This document shows positions 1 through 10,635 of a DNA stretch of 15,000 nt, one piece after another; positions within the stretch are counted from its first letter, which is position 1, and each line of letters starts with the position of its first letter. The DNA lies in contig NC_135557.1 in NCBI RefSeq assembly GCF_964340395.1, positions 2,138,687-2,153,686 on the forward strand, in the 5' to 3' direction. Source of the DNA: Glandiceps talaboti. Lineage: Eukaryota; Hemichordata; Enteropneusta; Spengelidae. Under the pieces are notes generated by a model. It ran no database searches and was not told the DNA's origin. It worked only from the letters and a program-made list of their open reading frames with translations. The translations under genes and the position numbers were made by a program.

Positions 1-841
1 AGTTTAAAGTTACCCCTGATCGGCTCTGTGTTTAAAGTTACCGTTGATCGGCTCTCAGTTTAAAGTTACCGTTGATCGGCTCTCAGTTTAAAGTTACCCT
101 TGATCGGCTGTCAGTTTAAAGTTACCGTTGATCGGCTCTCAGTTTAAAGTTACCGTTGATCGGCTCTATGTTTAAAGTTACCGTTGATCGGCTCTCTGTT
201 TAAAGTTACCGTTGATCGCGGCTCTCAGTTTAAAGTTACCGTTGATCGGCTCCCAGTTTAAAGTTACCGTTGATCGGCTCTCAGTTTAAAGTTACCGTTG
301 ATCGGCTGTCAGTTTAAAGTTACCGTTGATCGGCTGTCAGTTTAAAGTTACCGTTGATCGGCTCTCTGTTTAAAGTTACCGTTGATCGGCTCTCAGTTTA
401 AAGTTACCGTTGATCGGCTCTCAGTTTAAAGTTACCGTTGATCGGCTCTCAGTTTAAAGTTACCGTTGATCGGCTGTCAGTTTAAAGTTACCGTTGATCG
501 GCTCTCAGTTTAAAGTTACCGTTGATCGGCTCTCAGTTTAAAGTTACTGTTGATCGGCATTCTGTTTAAAGTTACCGTTGATCGGCTCTCAGTTTAAAGT
601 TACCGTTGATCGGCTCTCAGTTTAAAGTTACCGTTGATCGGCTCTCAGTTTAAAGTTACCGTTGATCGGCTCTCAGTTTAAAGTTACCGTTGATCGGTTC
701 TCAGTATAAAGTTACCCTTGGTCGGCTCTCAGTTTAAAGTTACCGTTGACCGGCTTTCAGTTTAAAGTTACCGTTGATCGGCTTTCAGTTTAAAGTTACC
801 GTTGGTCGGCTCTCAGTTTCAACTTACCGTTGATCGGCTCT
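1..841. repeat. 28-bp tandem satellite, right end of array
   Basis: About 30 head-to-tail copies of a 28-bp unit whose core reads GTTTAAAGTTACC followed by GTTGATCGGCTCTCA. The word TTTAAAG recurs every 28 bases from position 3. Units in the middle are nearly identical. Variation is concentrated at a few sites (CTCTCAG versus CTGTCAG or CTCTGTG), and one 2-base insertion (extra CG) lies near 217-220. The last four or five units (about 700-841) are clearly more diverged, as expected at the edge of an array, while the left side is cut by the window. Every frame of the unit is closed by stops within a few units and 28 is not a multiple of three, so it is not a protein repeat. Confidence 0.97.
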
Positions 842-1490
842 TTGACTATTTGATACGAGCACCGAGAAATCAATAACAAATTGCATGTTCTACATTTAGA
901 TCCAGGATTGTAATTTCTTGCCACATTAATTTGTCTAAATGACATAAACCATTTAATACATATTACAACTTTAATTTGTGCAGACACTCTGTGCTAAAAC
1001 TTTCACGTCTGCATAGTGAGTGTGTATAGCGAGTATGCACAGTGAGTGTGCATGGTGAGTGTACATATTGGCACGCTAGTTCATTTCACAAATATCGCAA
1101 AAAAAGAAAGAAAAATATATTCATTCATTCAAATAATCTTGCTAATTTAAAATACAGCACGTACAGTTTCTTATTGGTTTCTTATTCATTCAAAATGAAT
1201 CGCTGAACCTGAAATGGACTGTAACATTCCTCCGTAGTTACACGGAGTATACAGCTGAAAGCAATCGTTGCCGAGTTGCTAGTATCGGGTATTCGTAACC
1301 TTCCATCCCATGGTTTCAAGGTACACGTGTAAACCTTTAGACACTCCTTCATCTCAATACGATGTGTCGAATGCAATTAAGTCATTTGTTACGAATAAAC
1401 TACATTTTCCAGTAAAATTTAGACAATGAATTTTATTAATAGTGAGGCGGATAAAATTTGGTATAGACAATGTTGAAAGGACCGGTCAGT
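842..1490. other. Non-coding stretch, no gene seen
   Basis: AT-rich sequence with no open frame showing recognisable protein similarity on either strand. The only structure seen is the 13-bp minisatellite at 1010-1061, annotated separately. Short frames on the minus strand here (796-987, 1182-1376) have compositions and lengths expected by chance. Confidence 0.6.
1010..1061. repeat. 13-bp minisatellite, four units
   Basis: Four consecutive 13-base units related to TGCATAGTGAGTG: TGCATAGTGAGTG, TGTATAGCGAGTA, TGCACAGTGAGTG and TGCATGGTGAGTG. The period is exact and the units differ by one to three substitutions, so this is an old short expansion. Confidence 0.85.
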
Positions 1491-1495
1491 TTCTC

Positions 1496-1606
1496 CAGCC
1501 GGGGTGGGGGGGGGGGACGGTGGATTCTTAAATCGGGCCGATAAAAAGTCACTGAACCCCCCCCCCATCTGTAAAACCAAAAACAGGCTGAACCCCCCCC
1601 CCATCA
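1496..1606. repeat. Poly-G / poly-C repeat with 36-bp direct duplication
   Basis: A run of 11 G (1506-1516) is followed by two runs of 10 C (1557-1566 and 1593-1602). The C runs sit in two copies of CTGAACCCCCCCCCCATC that start 36 bases apart (1553 and 1589). The G run can pair with either C run, so the segment can fold back on itself. It looks like a degenerate dispersed-repeat fragment. The 62-residue minus-strand frame across it is a by-product of the homopolymers. Confidence 0.75.
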
Positions 1607-1740
1607 CTTAATTCTAAAACATGATGACGTGACTCAGTATGGACTGCTGGACTGTCTCGCATCTACTTTATAAGATCCCGGGTTAGCACTATCAATCATC
1701 ATTACAATTATTGACTACACAGGGTAAATATATTCCAAAA

Positions 1741-2700
1741 GGAGTTTAATAGCATCTTGACAGTGAAAGGTAGGGGGAAAGCTTGAGAAGGGAATATGTA
1801 CATCTCTTATGGGGGAACCTAGGGGGCCTCTCCCTAGAAGTCCTGGAGGTTTTTTACACTGAAAGGTCAATTTTGAGACTATTTAGATCCTTTCAGACAA
1901 TAATTTCCAAGCTTTACAAGACAGCACCAACATGTAAAAAGAACAAATACTTTTGAAATATTAAGTTTGATAGCATCTTGACAGTAAGAGACTGGAATAT
2001 GTCCACCTCATGTGGGGGGTCCAAGGGGTCTCCCCCTAGAAGCCCTGGAGGAATGTTACTCTTGAAGACAATATTTACGCTATTCAGACCGTTTCAAGCA
2101 ATAACTCAATCCAGGCTTTACAAGACAGCACCATCAAGCATCAGAAACTATTCTTTATAACTTACATAGGTTTGAAATATGTTCTTAAAAGTTAAACGGC
2201 ATCATTATATACATGTAGTAAAAGTCAGCACATCTAATGGTAGTATCATTGGTAGGGGAGATTTGGAGGTTAAGGCAATTTTAGACTATATTGGCAAACA
2301 TTTTCACATCTTTAAAAGATATAATATCAGAATTGGGTGAAAATATTTAAGAAAAGTTTAATACCATTATGACAGTAAAAAATTGTTGGTGCATCTGATT
2401 GTAGGTTGAATGCAAGAGTGACCTCTGTGTGTGAGGGAGTCCTTGGGGGTTTCCCCCTGGCAGATGTGCAGTTTTTTGCTTTTATTAAGGCAATGTTTAG
2501 GTTATTCATAGCCTTTGGGGTAATATTTCCAAGCTTCGAATAACTAATGTAAGTAAATGTAAGTTTTAAATGAGCTTCCATATCACATAAAAATGGTCCC
2601 GTAACATAGGTATAGGGGCATTAATATTGCATGTATAGTAAAGTCACCGGTATGTTACAGAACTTTAGTTGTTCATACCTAGTGTATAATAGAAACTTGA
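1741..2700. repeat. Old diverged tandem repeats of about 220 bp
   Basis: At least three, probably five, related blocks. Block 1 (from 1742) and block 2 (from 1963) share GTTTAATAGCATCTTGACAGT-like starts, a central G-rich/C-rich hairpin word (GGGGG...CCCCCTAGAAG.CCTGGAGG) and the ending CCAAGCTTTACAAGACAGCACCA-like, with a spacing of 221. Block 4 (from 2354) has the same start, GGGGGTTTCCCCCTGG in the middle, and ATTTCCAAGCTTCGAATAAC at the end. Blocks 3 (about 2188-2353) and 5 (from about 2608) are more decayed but share GGCAT...ATACATGTAGTAAAGTC-like words. No frame is conserved between the blocks, so this is non-coding, perhaps remains of a tandemly inserted non-autonomous element. Confidence 0.7.
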
Positions 2701-4190
2701 ATCTTATGAGATGTGGTGATTTGTAGTGTAAATAACATGTAGTGTCCAAAATAGAAAGTGTATTAATCCCTTCTGACAAGTTCATAGTGGCGAGTAGAAC
2801 AATTTAGATTAACTTCTTCTATAAACTATCTATGAAGATTACCATTACAAAACCTTCGAGTTCACTTTTGCCCCAAAGTGCAATATAAGTAAAGCACTGG
2901 TTGTGAAACAGCCAAGCATTTACACGACATGTTCTGTAACTAGTGTGGTAGCTAGGTAATATATGTATATGTATATGTATAGTTATGTTTGAACTAATAA
3001 GTAATATTAAAGAATTCATGTAAGAAACAGGGATAAGAACAAATATTTACATGCACCACATTTCAGACAAGGCTATATGCTATTGTAGAAAAGGGATTTT
3101 TTTCTTCCATCACAATCCAAAACACAATGACCCCCTATCCAAAATTTTCAAACACAGCATGACCCCCTACTGCCAATTTCAAAAAAGGGTGACCCCCTAC
3201 AAATCTACCGCCCTGCCCCCCCGGCCAAAGAAACTGACATTTTCTGCCTTATACTTGTCTAAATTGCAATGAAACACTTTGCTTACATCTTTTGACAGTC
3301 ACTGGGCCAGAAAATAATTCACAGTGTACATATCATATAAATTTAGCCCGGTTTCCTAAATGTGAATTCCATTTGTTGATCACTTTCTTTAACCTAACGA
3401 TAACAACCAAAGTACAACTTGAGAAATAGCACCAAAGAGTTGCGGTACGTTGGCTTCTCCTTTACCAAGTAGCTTACATTGCATTTGTACCCTTGGTGTA
3501 TTGTACCCTTGATGTATTGGTTATTACTGGATTGAAGGAAAATTCCAATGCTCACACATGCAATGACAAAACTTTGCCATACTTTGTTAGGCAATCCTCC
3601 GAATGGCACATTCTACCAGTCTATGTCGGGCTAAACCGTGTGTGATGAGTATGAGGACACATATCTGAATACTAAACATGAGAGACTATATATTTACAGG
3701 TACTTCAGTTAAGATTAAACCTGGTGGGCAGTTAGTAATGTGCATCATACAGTAACTGTATTAAACATTAATTAACTGTATTAATCAAATATGGAATGAA
3801 GACTTCAGAGTGTTTATATGTGGTTTAGCTTTTACATAATGTGGTTTCCTCATGTCATTGTGTGACAATAGTTTGTCTGTCTTTAACTAGAAAGCCAATA
3901 TAATATCTCAACATAATACAGTAGTAAACATATGAATGGCGATTTTGAAATGCAAATCTTTTTAAATAAATTAAAAATTCCACATATACACAAGACCCAA
4001 AGTGGTCAATGTGTCGGCATATTCTTATATCGAAGGAGAAATAAAAGATAACATGACAATTTAGGATTTTAACCAAAATATTCAAGGTCATTTTGGCGGT
4101 GTCAAATTTATGAATGATGGAGTCATTTGTTTTACCCAGGGTACATCATAATGTATTAGACATGATAAATAACATATGATTTGACATGTT
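2701..4190. other. Non-coding AT-rich stretch with small repeats only
   Basis: No exon, RNA gene or recognisable element is visible. Small items seen: a TATATG run near 2960-2980, a 76-base TGACCCCCTA repeat at 3128-3203 (listed separately), and a 17-base imperfect duplication (TACCCTTGGTGTATTG / TACCCTTGATGTATTG) near 3489-3520. Several minus-strand frames of 60-80 codons lie here (2819-3019, 3394-3609, 3855-4091). They show no domain-like pattern and are probably chance frames. An unseen 5' exon of the downstream gene could lie here. Confidence 0.5.
3128..3203. repeat. Short degenerate repeat built on TGACCCCCTA
   Basis: The word TGACCCCCTA occurs at 3128, 3160 and 3190 (spacings 32 and 30), each followed by an A-rich/TTTCAAA-type spacer, and a C-run with CCGCCCTGCCCCCCCGGCC follows. 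This is a low-copy diverged repeat of a style common in invertebrate genomes. The 73-residue plus-strand frame across it is not a credible gene. Confidence 0.6.
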
Positions 4191-4400
4191 GATATCTGAA
4201 ATCGGTCCACAAACACCAATATTCTAATTTTGTACAGTTTCATTTAGCGGCCATCTTGGAAAATGGCGCCCATATTGGATTTTCAAGTGGCTATCGTTAT
4301 TTTCATAATCAGTACATTAAATAGAGTGCACATACCAACTTTCATGCTTGTATCACGATTTGAACTATTATGTCACTTATCCGCCTCACTGTAACAGTCA
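4190..4400. repeat. Dispersed-repeat-like block with YY1-like inverted motif pair
   Basis: The segment containing GCGGCCATCTTGG, then ATGGCGCCCATATTGGATTTTCAA and, about 70 bases on, CATACCAACTTTCATGCTTG and TATCACGATTTGAACTATT, resembles a family of non-coding repeats I recall from marine invertebrate genomes. I could not confirm this by search. Within it, 4247-4271 is an imperfect dyad with two YY1-like cores (GCCATCTTG, and AAAATGGCGCC in the opposite orientation). It lies about 830 bp upstream of the first recognised exon, so it could also be promoter-associated. The assignment is tentative. Confidence 0.4.
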
Positions 4401-4494
4401 AACATATAAATACACATAGACTGATGCAATTGGCTGACAATACTTTCAATGGATAAATGTATTGGTACTGAAAGTACTTAGGTAGGATAGCTAT

Positions 4495-4498
<4 letters not shown>

Positions 4499-4554
<56 letters not shown>
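4499..4554. repeat. (TA)28 microsatellite
   Basis: An uninterrupted TA dinucleotide run of 56 bases. The 93-residue minus-strand frame that crosses it is produced by the repeat (Tyr-Ile alternation) and is not a gene. Confidence 0.97.
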
Positions 4555-4555
<1 letters not shown>

Positions 4556-4785
4556 TGAACATATTCAATATGTCTATACTGGAGCAAACAGTGCTCAATA
4601 CATATACATGTAGAGCGGTACAACTACTAATAATAGTACGGTATCAAGTAAGATACACAGGAGCCGTTACACAGTGTTTCATGCTTTAGCAATCATCAGA
4701 CGACTAACAGTCAGTGATGTTCTACTATTAAAGTTCAACAATTCTCAGATTCCATTTCACGTTGAAATGTGTTGTTATCGAATGG

Positions 4786-4918
4786 GATAGATAGATAGAT
4801 GTATAAACAGATAGACAGAAAGGAAGATAGTTAGATAGTTAGGTAGGTTGATTGATAGGTTAACTAACTGACTAACTAACTGACTGACTGACTGACTGAC
4901 TGACTGACTGATTGATTC

Positions 4919-4970
<52 letters not shown>
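4786..4970. repeat. Compound GATA / CTGA / GATT microsatellite
   Basis: Successive tetranucleotide tracts on the plus strand: GATA (4786-4800), mixed GATA/GACA-like decay, CTAA/CTGA (about 4861-4910) and GATT (4911-4970, nearly perfect with one CTTG interruption at 4918-4921). Each tract differs from the next mainly by one base, so it looks like one expansion that changed motif as it grew. It lies upstream of the first recognised exon, probably in an intron or the 5' flank. Confidence 0.93.
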
Positions 4971-5095
4971 CAAGTTTAGATAGATGTGTTGATTGTTTGG
5001 ATTGACTAAAAGAATAAAAGACAGAACCAAAGAGAGAGGTAAACGAAGTGACTAGACACTAATCAAATTAATATGACTATTTCTCCTACTTTTAG

Positions 5096-8089
<2,994 letters not shown>

Positions 8090-8286
8090 TAATGTACCGG
8101 GAAACTACTCTCAACCAAAGACAATTAGCAGACGATTGATGAATTCCACAGTAACTTATTATCACGTCTCTAAGACTGATATTTATTAAAGCTCAGAGTG
8201 ATGAGATTGGCTTAGACAACCAGGAACAAATATTTGAGATTATTTGAGATTACTGATTTAATTTACACTTTGAAATGACATACATG

Positions 8287-8377
8287 TATACTGCGTGTAG
8301 TGTTGGTAAAACTAATGTTGTATGCAATTGACATATACTGCGAGTAGTGTTGGTAAAACTAATGTTGTATGCAATTG
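8287..8377. repeat. 47-bp direct duplication in the 3' UTR
   Basis: TATACTGCG.GTAGTGTTGG continuing to ATGTTGTATGCAATTG occurs at 8287-8330 and again at 8334-8377, a period of 47, with one mismatch (GCGTGTAG versus GCGAGTAG). The near identity indicates a recent event. Confidence 0.93.
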
Positions 8378-8458
8378 CTACATTTTACTTGAAGTATTTC
8401 AAATGTCTACTTGTCTACATGTATGAATTTAAACTCACGGACTACATGATTAGGCGCA

Positions 8459-8464
8459 ATAAAT
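8459..8464 (+). promoter_or_regulatory. Polyadenylation signal AATAAA
   Basis: A canonical AATAAA 370 bases after the stop codon, followed within about 25-40 bases by a GT/T-rich stretch (GTGTATATTTTTTGTTCTT) suited to be the downstream element. An ATTAAA at 8185-8190 is a weaker alternative. A second AATAAA at 8633-8638 lies beyond the AT/GT repeat. Confidence 0.65.
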
Positions 8465-8503
8465 GAATTTCAAAATCACAACGTGTATATTTTTTGTTCT
8501 TAC

Positions 8504-8636
<133 letters not shown>

Positions 8637-8638
8637 AA

Positions 8639-8914
8639 TGCCGTCCGAGTCAATACACGCCGACCGTCAATATAATCTCACCCACTCAAGTGTTATTGGC
8701 TGTTAGCTTTATGTACACTATATTACTGCGTAATACACGACATTTCAAAAGTTTGAATGGTGTATTCTATTTGCATGTAATTAGGTTGCTTTATGCTAGT
8801 CTTGTTGAATAGAGACATAAACATTTCTCTGAAAGTTGTATTTTTGATAAGTCCGTCATCAACACCACAATACAGTCTTCAGTTATTGCGACTTTTTTGT
8901 TTTGTACATAATGT
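8639..8914. other. Intergenic spacer, nothing recognised
   Basis: AT-rich sequence between the gene's 3' end and the transposon relic. It has no repeats or coding similarity that I can see, and the plus-strand frame at 8793-9041 is opposite the relic and not credible. Confidence 0.5.
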
Positions 8915-9271
8915 TCAGACACAATTGATCATCTGCTCCCCATCCGTTTCGTGTTTTCTACTTTGTAAGGAGATGCTATTAGGATCTATCTCTGGATCAT
9001 CAGGAAGGACAGGTTCAAAGTTTACATCGACACCACTTTGATACAGTCTTGTGGTTAGAGTTGCCCGGATAGAGTGGTTTGTGAAGTGACTGGTGTAGCC
9101 GTCTACACGCATCTTTCCGCTGACATATTTCTCCAATTTCTGTTTACCGACAAATTCTGAGAAATTAAACTGTATTTCCTTTCTACACTCAGGTAACGGC
9201 TGGCGATATATTCTACCTTCGGGTGGTATCAAGCGCAAATACGTATATATGATATGATGTAGACGCATCAA
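8915..9271 (-). pseudogene. Crypton recombinase, C-terminal part, truncated
   Basis: In the same frame as the preceding GKFETF segment. It reads RLIPPEGRIYRQPLP, then FVGKQKLEKYVSGKM, then the box II motif FTNHSIRATLTTRLYQSGVD with an intact HxxR. Intact relatives continue with a TGHRS...Y segment that carries the second His/Arg and the catalytic Tyr. Here the frame changes to VNFEPVLPDDPE and stops at 8915-8917, so an internal deletion of the active-site end is likely. Confidence 0.85.
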
Positions 9272-9274
9272 TCA

Positions 9275-9495
9275 TTTTTTCGGGTTGTTGCAGTGTTTAA
9301 CGACTTTGTTTAGTATATTACGTTGATCTAAACTTGCCTTATACGTCTTACTTATCCGTCCAACAAATGTTTCAAACTTTCCTAATTGTCCAATTTCGCG
9401 TGTTCTACACACACTTTCAGTCCAAAAGCTTTGCAGGTGTAGAATAGCATCGAATGCGACAATCCAATCGCTGTCAAACTCAGTTTACCTATGAC
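9275..9495 (-). pseudogene. Crypton recombinase, catalytic-domain start, frameshifted
   Basis: Just after the TAG the same frame continues as SMLFYTCKAFGLKVCVEHAKLDN, matching the FFYNCKLFGLRGGDEH-type box I of these recombinases. The catalytic Arg is Lys here and GGDEH is degraded. A TAG (9382-9384) follows. After a shift near 9383 the similarity resumes as GKFETFVGRISKTYKASL through HCNNPKK up to TGA at 9272-9274. Confidence 0.8.
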
Positions 9496-9939
9496 CTATA
9501 GTCGTTTCTCCTCTTCTTCACTTATTACCTGTGTTTGCTTTCTTACCACTCCTATTCCGTGAAACATCAATGACTTCCTTTCTGCATTCAACGCTGCGTG
9601 GAATTCATAAAATGCCTTATTTAATGTATACATGAAGTTGAAATCGGGACGTCCATTTTCCCTGATACGTCGTTGGATACCAGCACAGAGTTGAGTTAAT
9701 GTTTCCGCTGCGTATGGTGAACCGTCTGTTCTGCTTGCCTCGACCACAAACTGTATTTGGTCAGCTATTTGTCTGTAATTGTCGGTACATCGGTGACAAT
9801 TTAATAAACGGTATACGGCAGTCCAGTCCGTCTTCATTCCTCTCCTCGGCCCAACTATTCCAAACTTTGCATGCCCATTGCAAGTAGTATTTTTCGGTAC
9901 ACTTGCCTTTAGTTTCTGATCTATGTCCTCAGATGTCAT
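9496..9939 (-). pseudogene. Crypton recombinase, N-terminal part
   Basis: A 147-codon open frame starting MTSEDIDQKLKASVPKNT and ending EEEEKRL before TAG (9496-9498). The core-binding, SAM-like DNA-binding half is recognisable from FVVEASRTDGSPYAAETL, AGIQRRIRENGRPDFNF, FHAALNAERKSL and the EEEE motif that normally leads into the catalytic domain. The ATG at 9937-9939 fits the usual start of these proteins (SEEDI...KNT), so the N terminus seems complete. Confidence 0.85.
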
Positions 9940-9943
9940 AATT

Positions 9944-9993
9944 CAGCAAACCGTCGCCTTCTCCCTGCCAGCAAACCGTCGCTTTCTCCCTGC
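9944..9993. repeat. 25-bp tandem duplication next to the Crypton start
   Basis: CAGCAAACCGTCGC.TTCTCC followed by CTGC occurs twice in direct succession (9944-9968 and 9969-9993) with a single C/T difference. It abuts the start codon side of the Crypton relic and may mark the element's 5' edge or be an unrelated slip. Confidence 0.9.
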
Positions 9994-10184
9994 CATGATA
10001 TTGTCTATCCCTTGCAAGGTGTGACTTACGTGTATTTTATCACAGACTAGTAAGAAACTGATTTTGTTCACCTTCAAAATACACGTTTACATTTATTATT
10101 ACTAAAGTAACGCTCATCGAGTGAACCAAGTCTTATCAGTTCAGTAACAGTCAGGGGACATGTTGTTGTTATGATTGTCTGTGT

Positions 10185-10185
<1 letters not shown>
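9994..10185. other. Spacer, nothing recognised
   Basis: Short non-coding sequence between the 25-bp duplication and the GA repeat. No motif or coding similarity is visible. Confidence 0.5.
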
Positions 10186-10251
<66 letters not shown>

Positions 10252-10268
10252 GAGACAGAGAGACAGAC

Positions 10269-10303
<35 letters not shown>

Positions 10304-10306
10304 GAG
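10186..10306. repeat. (GA)n-(CAGA)n compound microsatellite
   Basis: GA dinucleotides to about 10242, then GA with CAGA interruptions, then CAGA to about 10303. The Ser-Leu rich 81-residue minus-strand frame over it is a repeat artefact. Confidence 0.96.
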
Positions 10307-10635
10307 CTTTGAAGACACATAAGTCAAACTATCAAACAAACATATATTAACTCGCATTGTATATATTGTCACAACACACAGCACTATACACAGCACTATA
10401 CACAATACACACATTGAGCAAAGCTTTCAATTCCAGTTTTAATCATCCACTAATTGATTGTTCTAATCAAACACAAGTCTAATTGACAACGACAAGTGTA
10501 GTTTTTTGTTTTGTTGATTTAAATGATAACTATAGAGGGCTTGTATCAAAAACATCGGGAAGCTTTTTTTAAATATCATGATTCCAATTGTGTATCTTTA
10601 CCCTCTGATTAAAGGTTAATGCCAGTTTGTTTGTA
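10307..10635. other. AT-rich spacer before the 72-bp satellite
   Basis: No gene or element recognised. A small duplication (CAGCACTATACA at 10380-10403) is the only structure noticed. Confidence 0.5.

Larger units (their letters stand above)
8090..8490 (+). other. 3' UTR of the LDLa-CAP gene
   Basis: Sequence from the stop codon to the presumed cleavage site. It contains a possible early ATTAAA signal (8185-8190), a 47-bp direct duplication (8287-8377) and the AATAAA at 8459-8464. The exact 3' end is an estimate, because cleavage usually follows the signal by 10-30 bases. Confidence 0.6.
8915..9939 (-). mobile_element. Decayed Crypton-like tyrosine-recombinase element
   Basis: Reading the minus strand from 9939 down to 8915 gives about 340 codons that follow a Crypton-derived tyrosine recombinase (DUF3504; the KIAA1958/QRICH1/ZMYM-related group) from end to end. 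In order: an N-terminal SAM-like region, the RENGRPDFNF segment, an EEEE linker, FYTCKAFGL (box I region), GKFETFVGRISKTYKASL, RLIPPEGRIYRQPLP, and NHSIRATLTTRL (box II, HxxR). Cryptons move as circular DNA using a single tyrosine recombinase and have no long terminal repeats. This copy is dead: stops at 9496-9498 and 9272-9274, a frameshift near 9383, Lys for the box-I Arg (codon 9415-9417), and loss of the final segment with the catalytic Tyr. The element's outer ends could not be defined. Confidence 0.85.

Noticed and set aside
1-841. 28-bp repeats as a CRISPR array
   Set aside because: Units are directly adjacent with no spacers at all. It is a simple tandem satellite.
1978-2160. 60-codon plus-strand frame in block 2 of the 220-bp repeats
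   Set aside because: The frame is not kept in the sister blocks at 1742 and 2354, so there is no sign of coding constraint.
4570-4648. Possible first exon: ATG TCT ATA CTG ... CAA before GTAAGA, phase 0, which would join exon A in frame
   Set aside because: The 26 encoded residues do not look like a signal peptide (charged and polar, with only a short hydrophobic stretch near the end). The donor is non-ideal and any short open frame could end this way.
8793-9041. 82-codon plus-strand frame
   Set aside because: Overlaps the recombinase relic on the opposite strand and shows no recognisable sequence of its own.
9699-9887. 62-codon plus-strand frame
   Set aside because: Antisense shadow of the Crypton recombinase N-terminal region.
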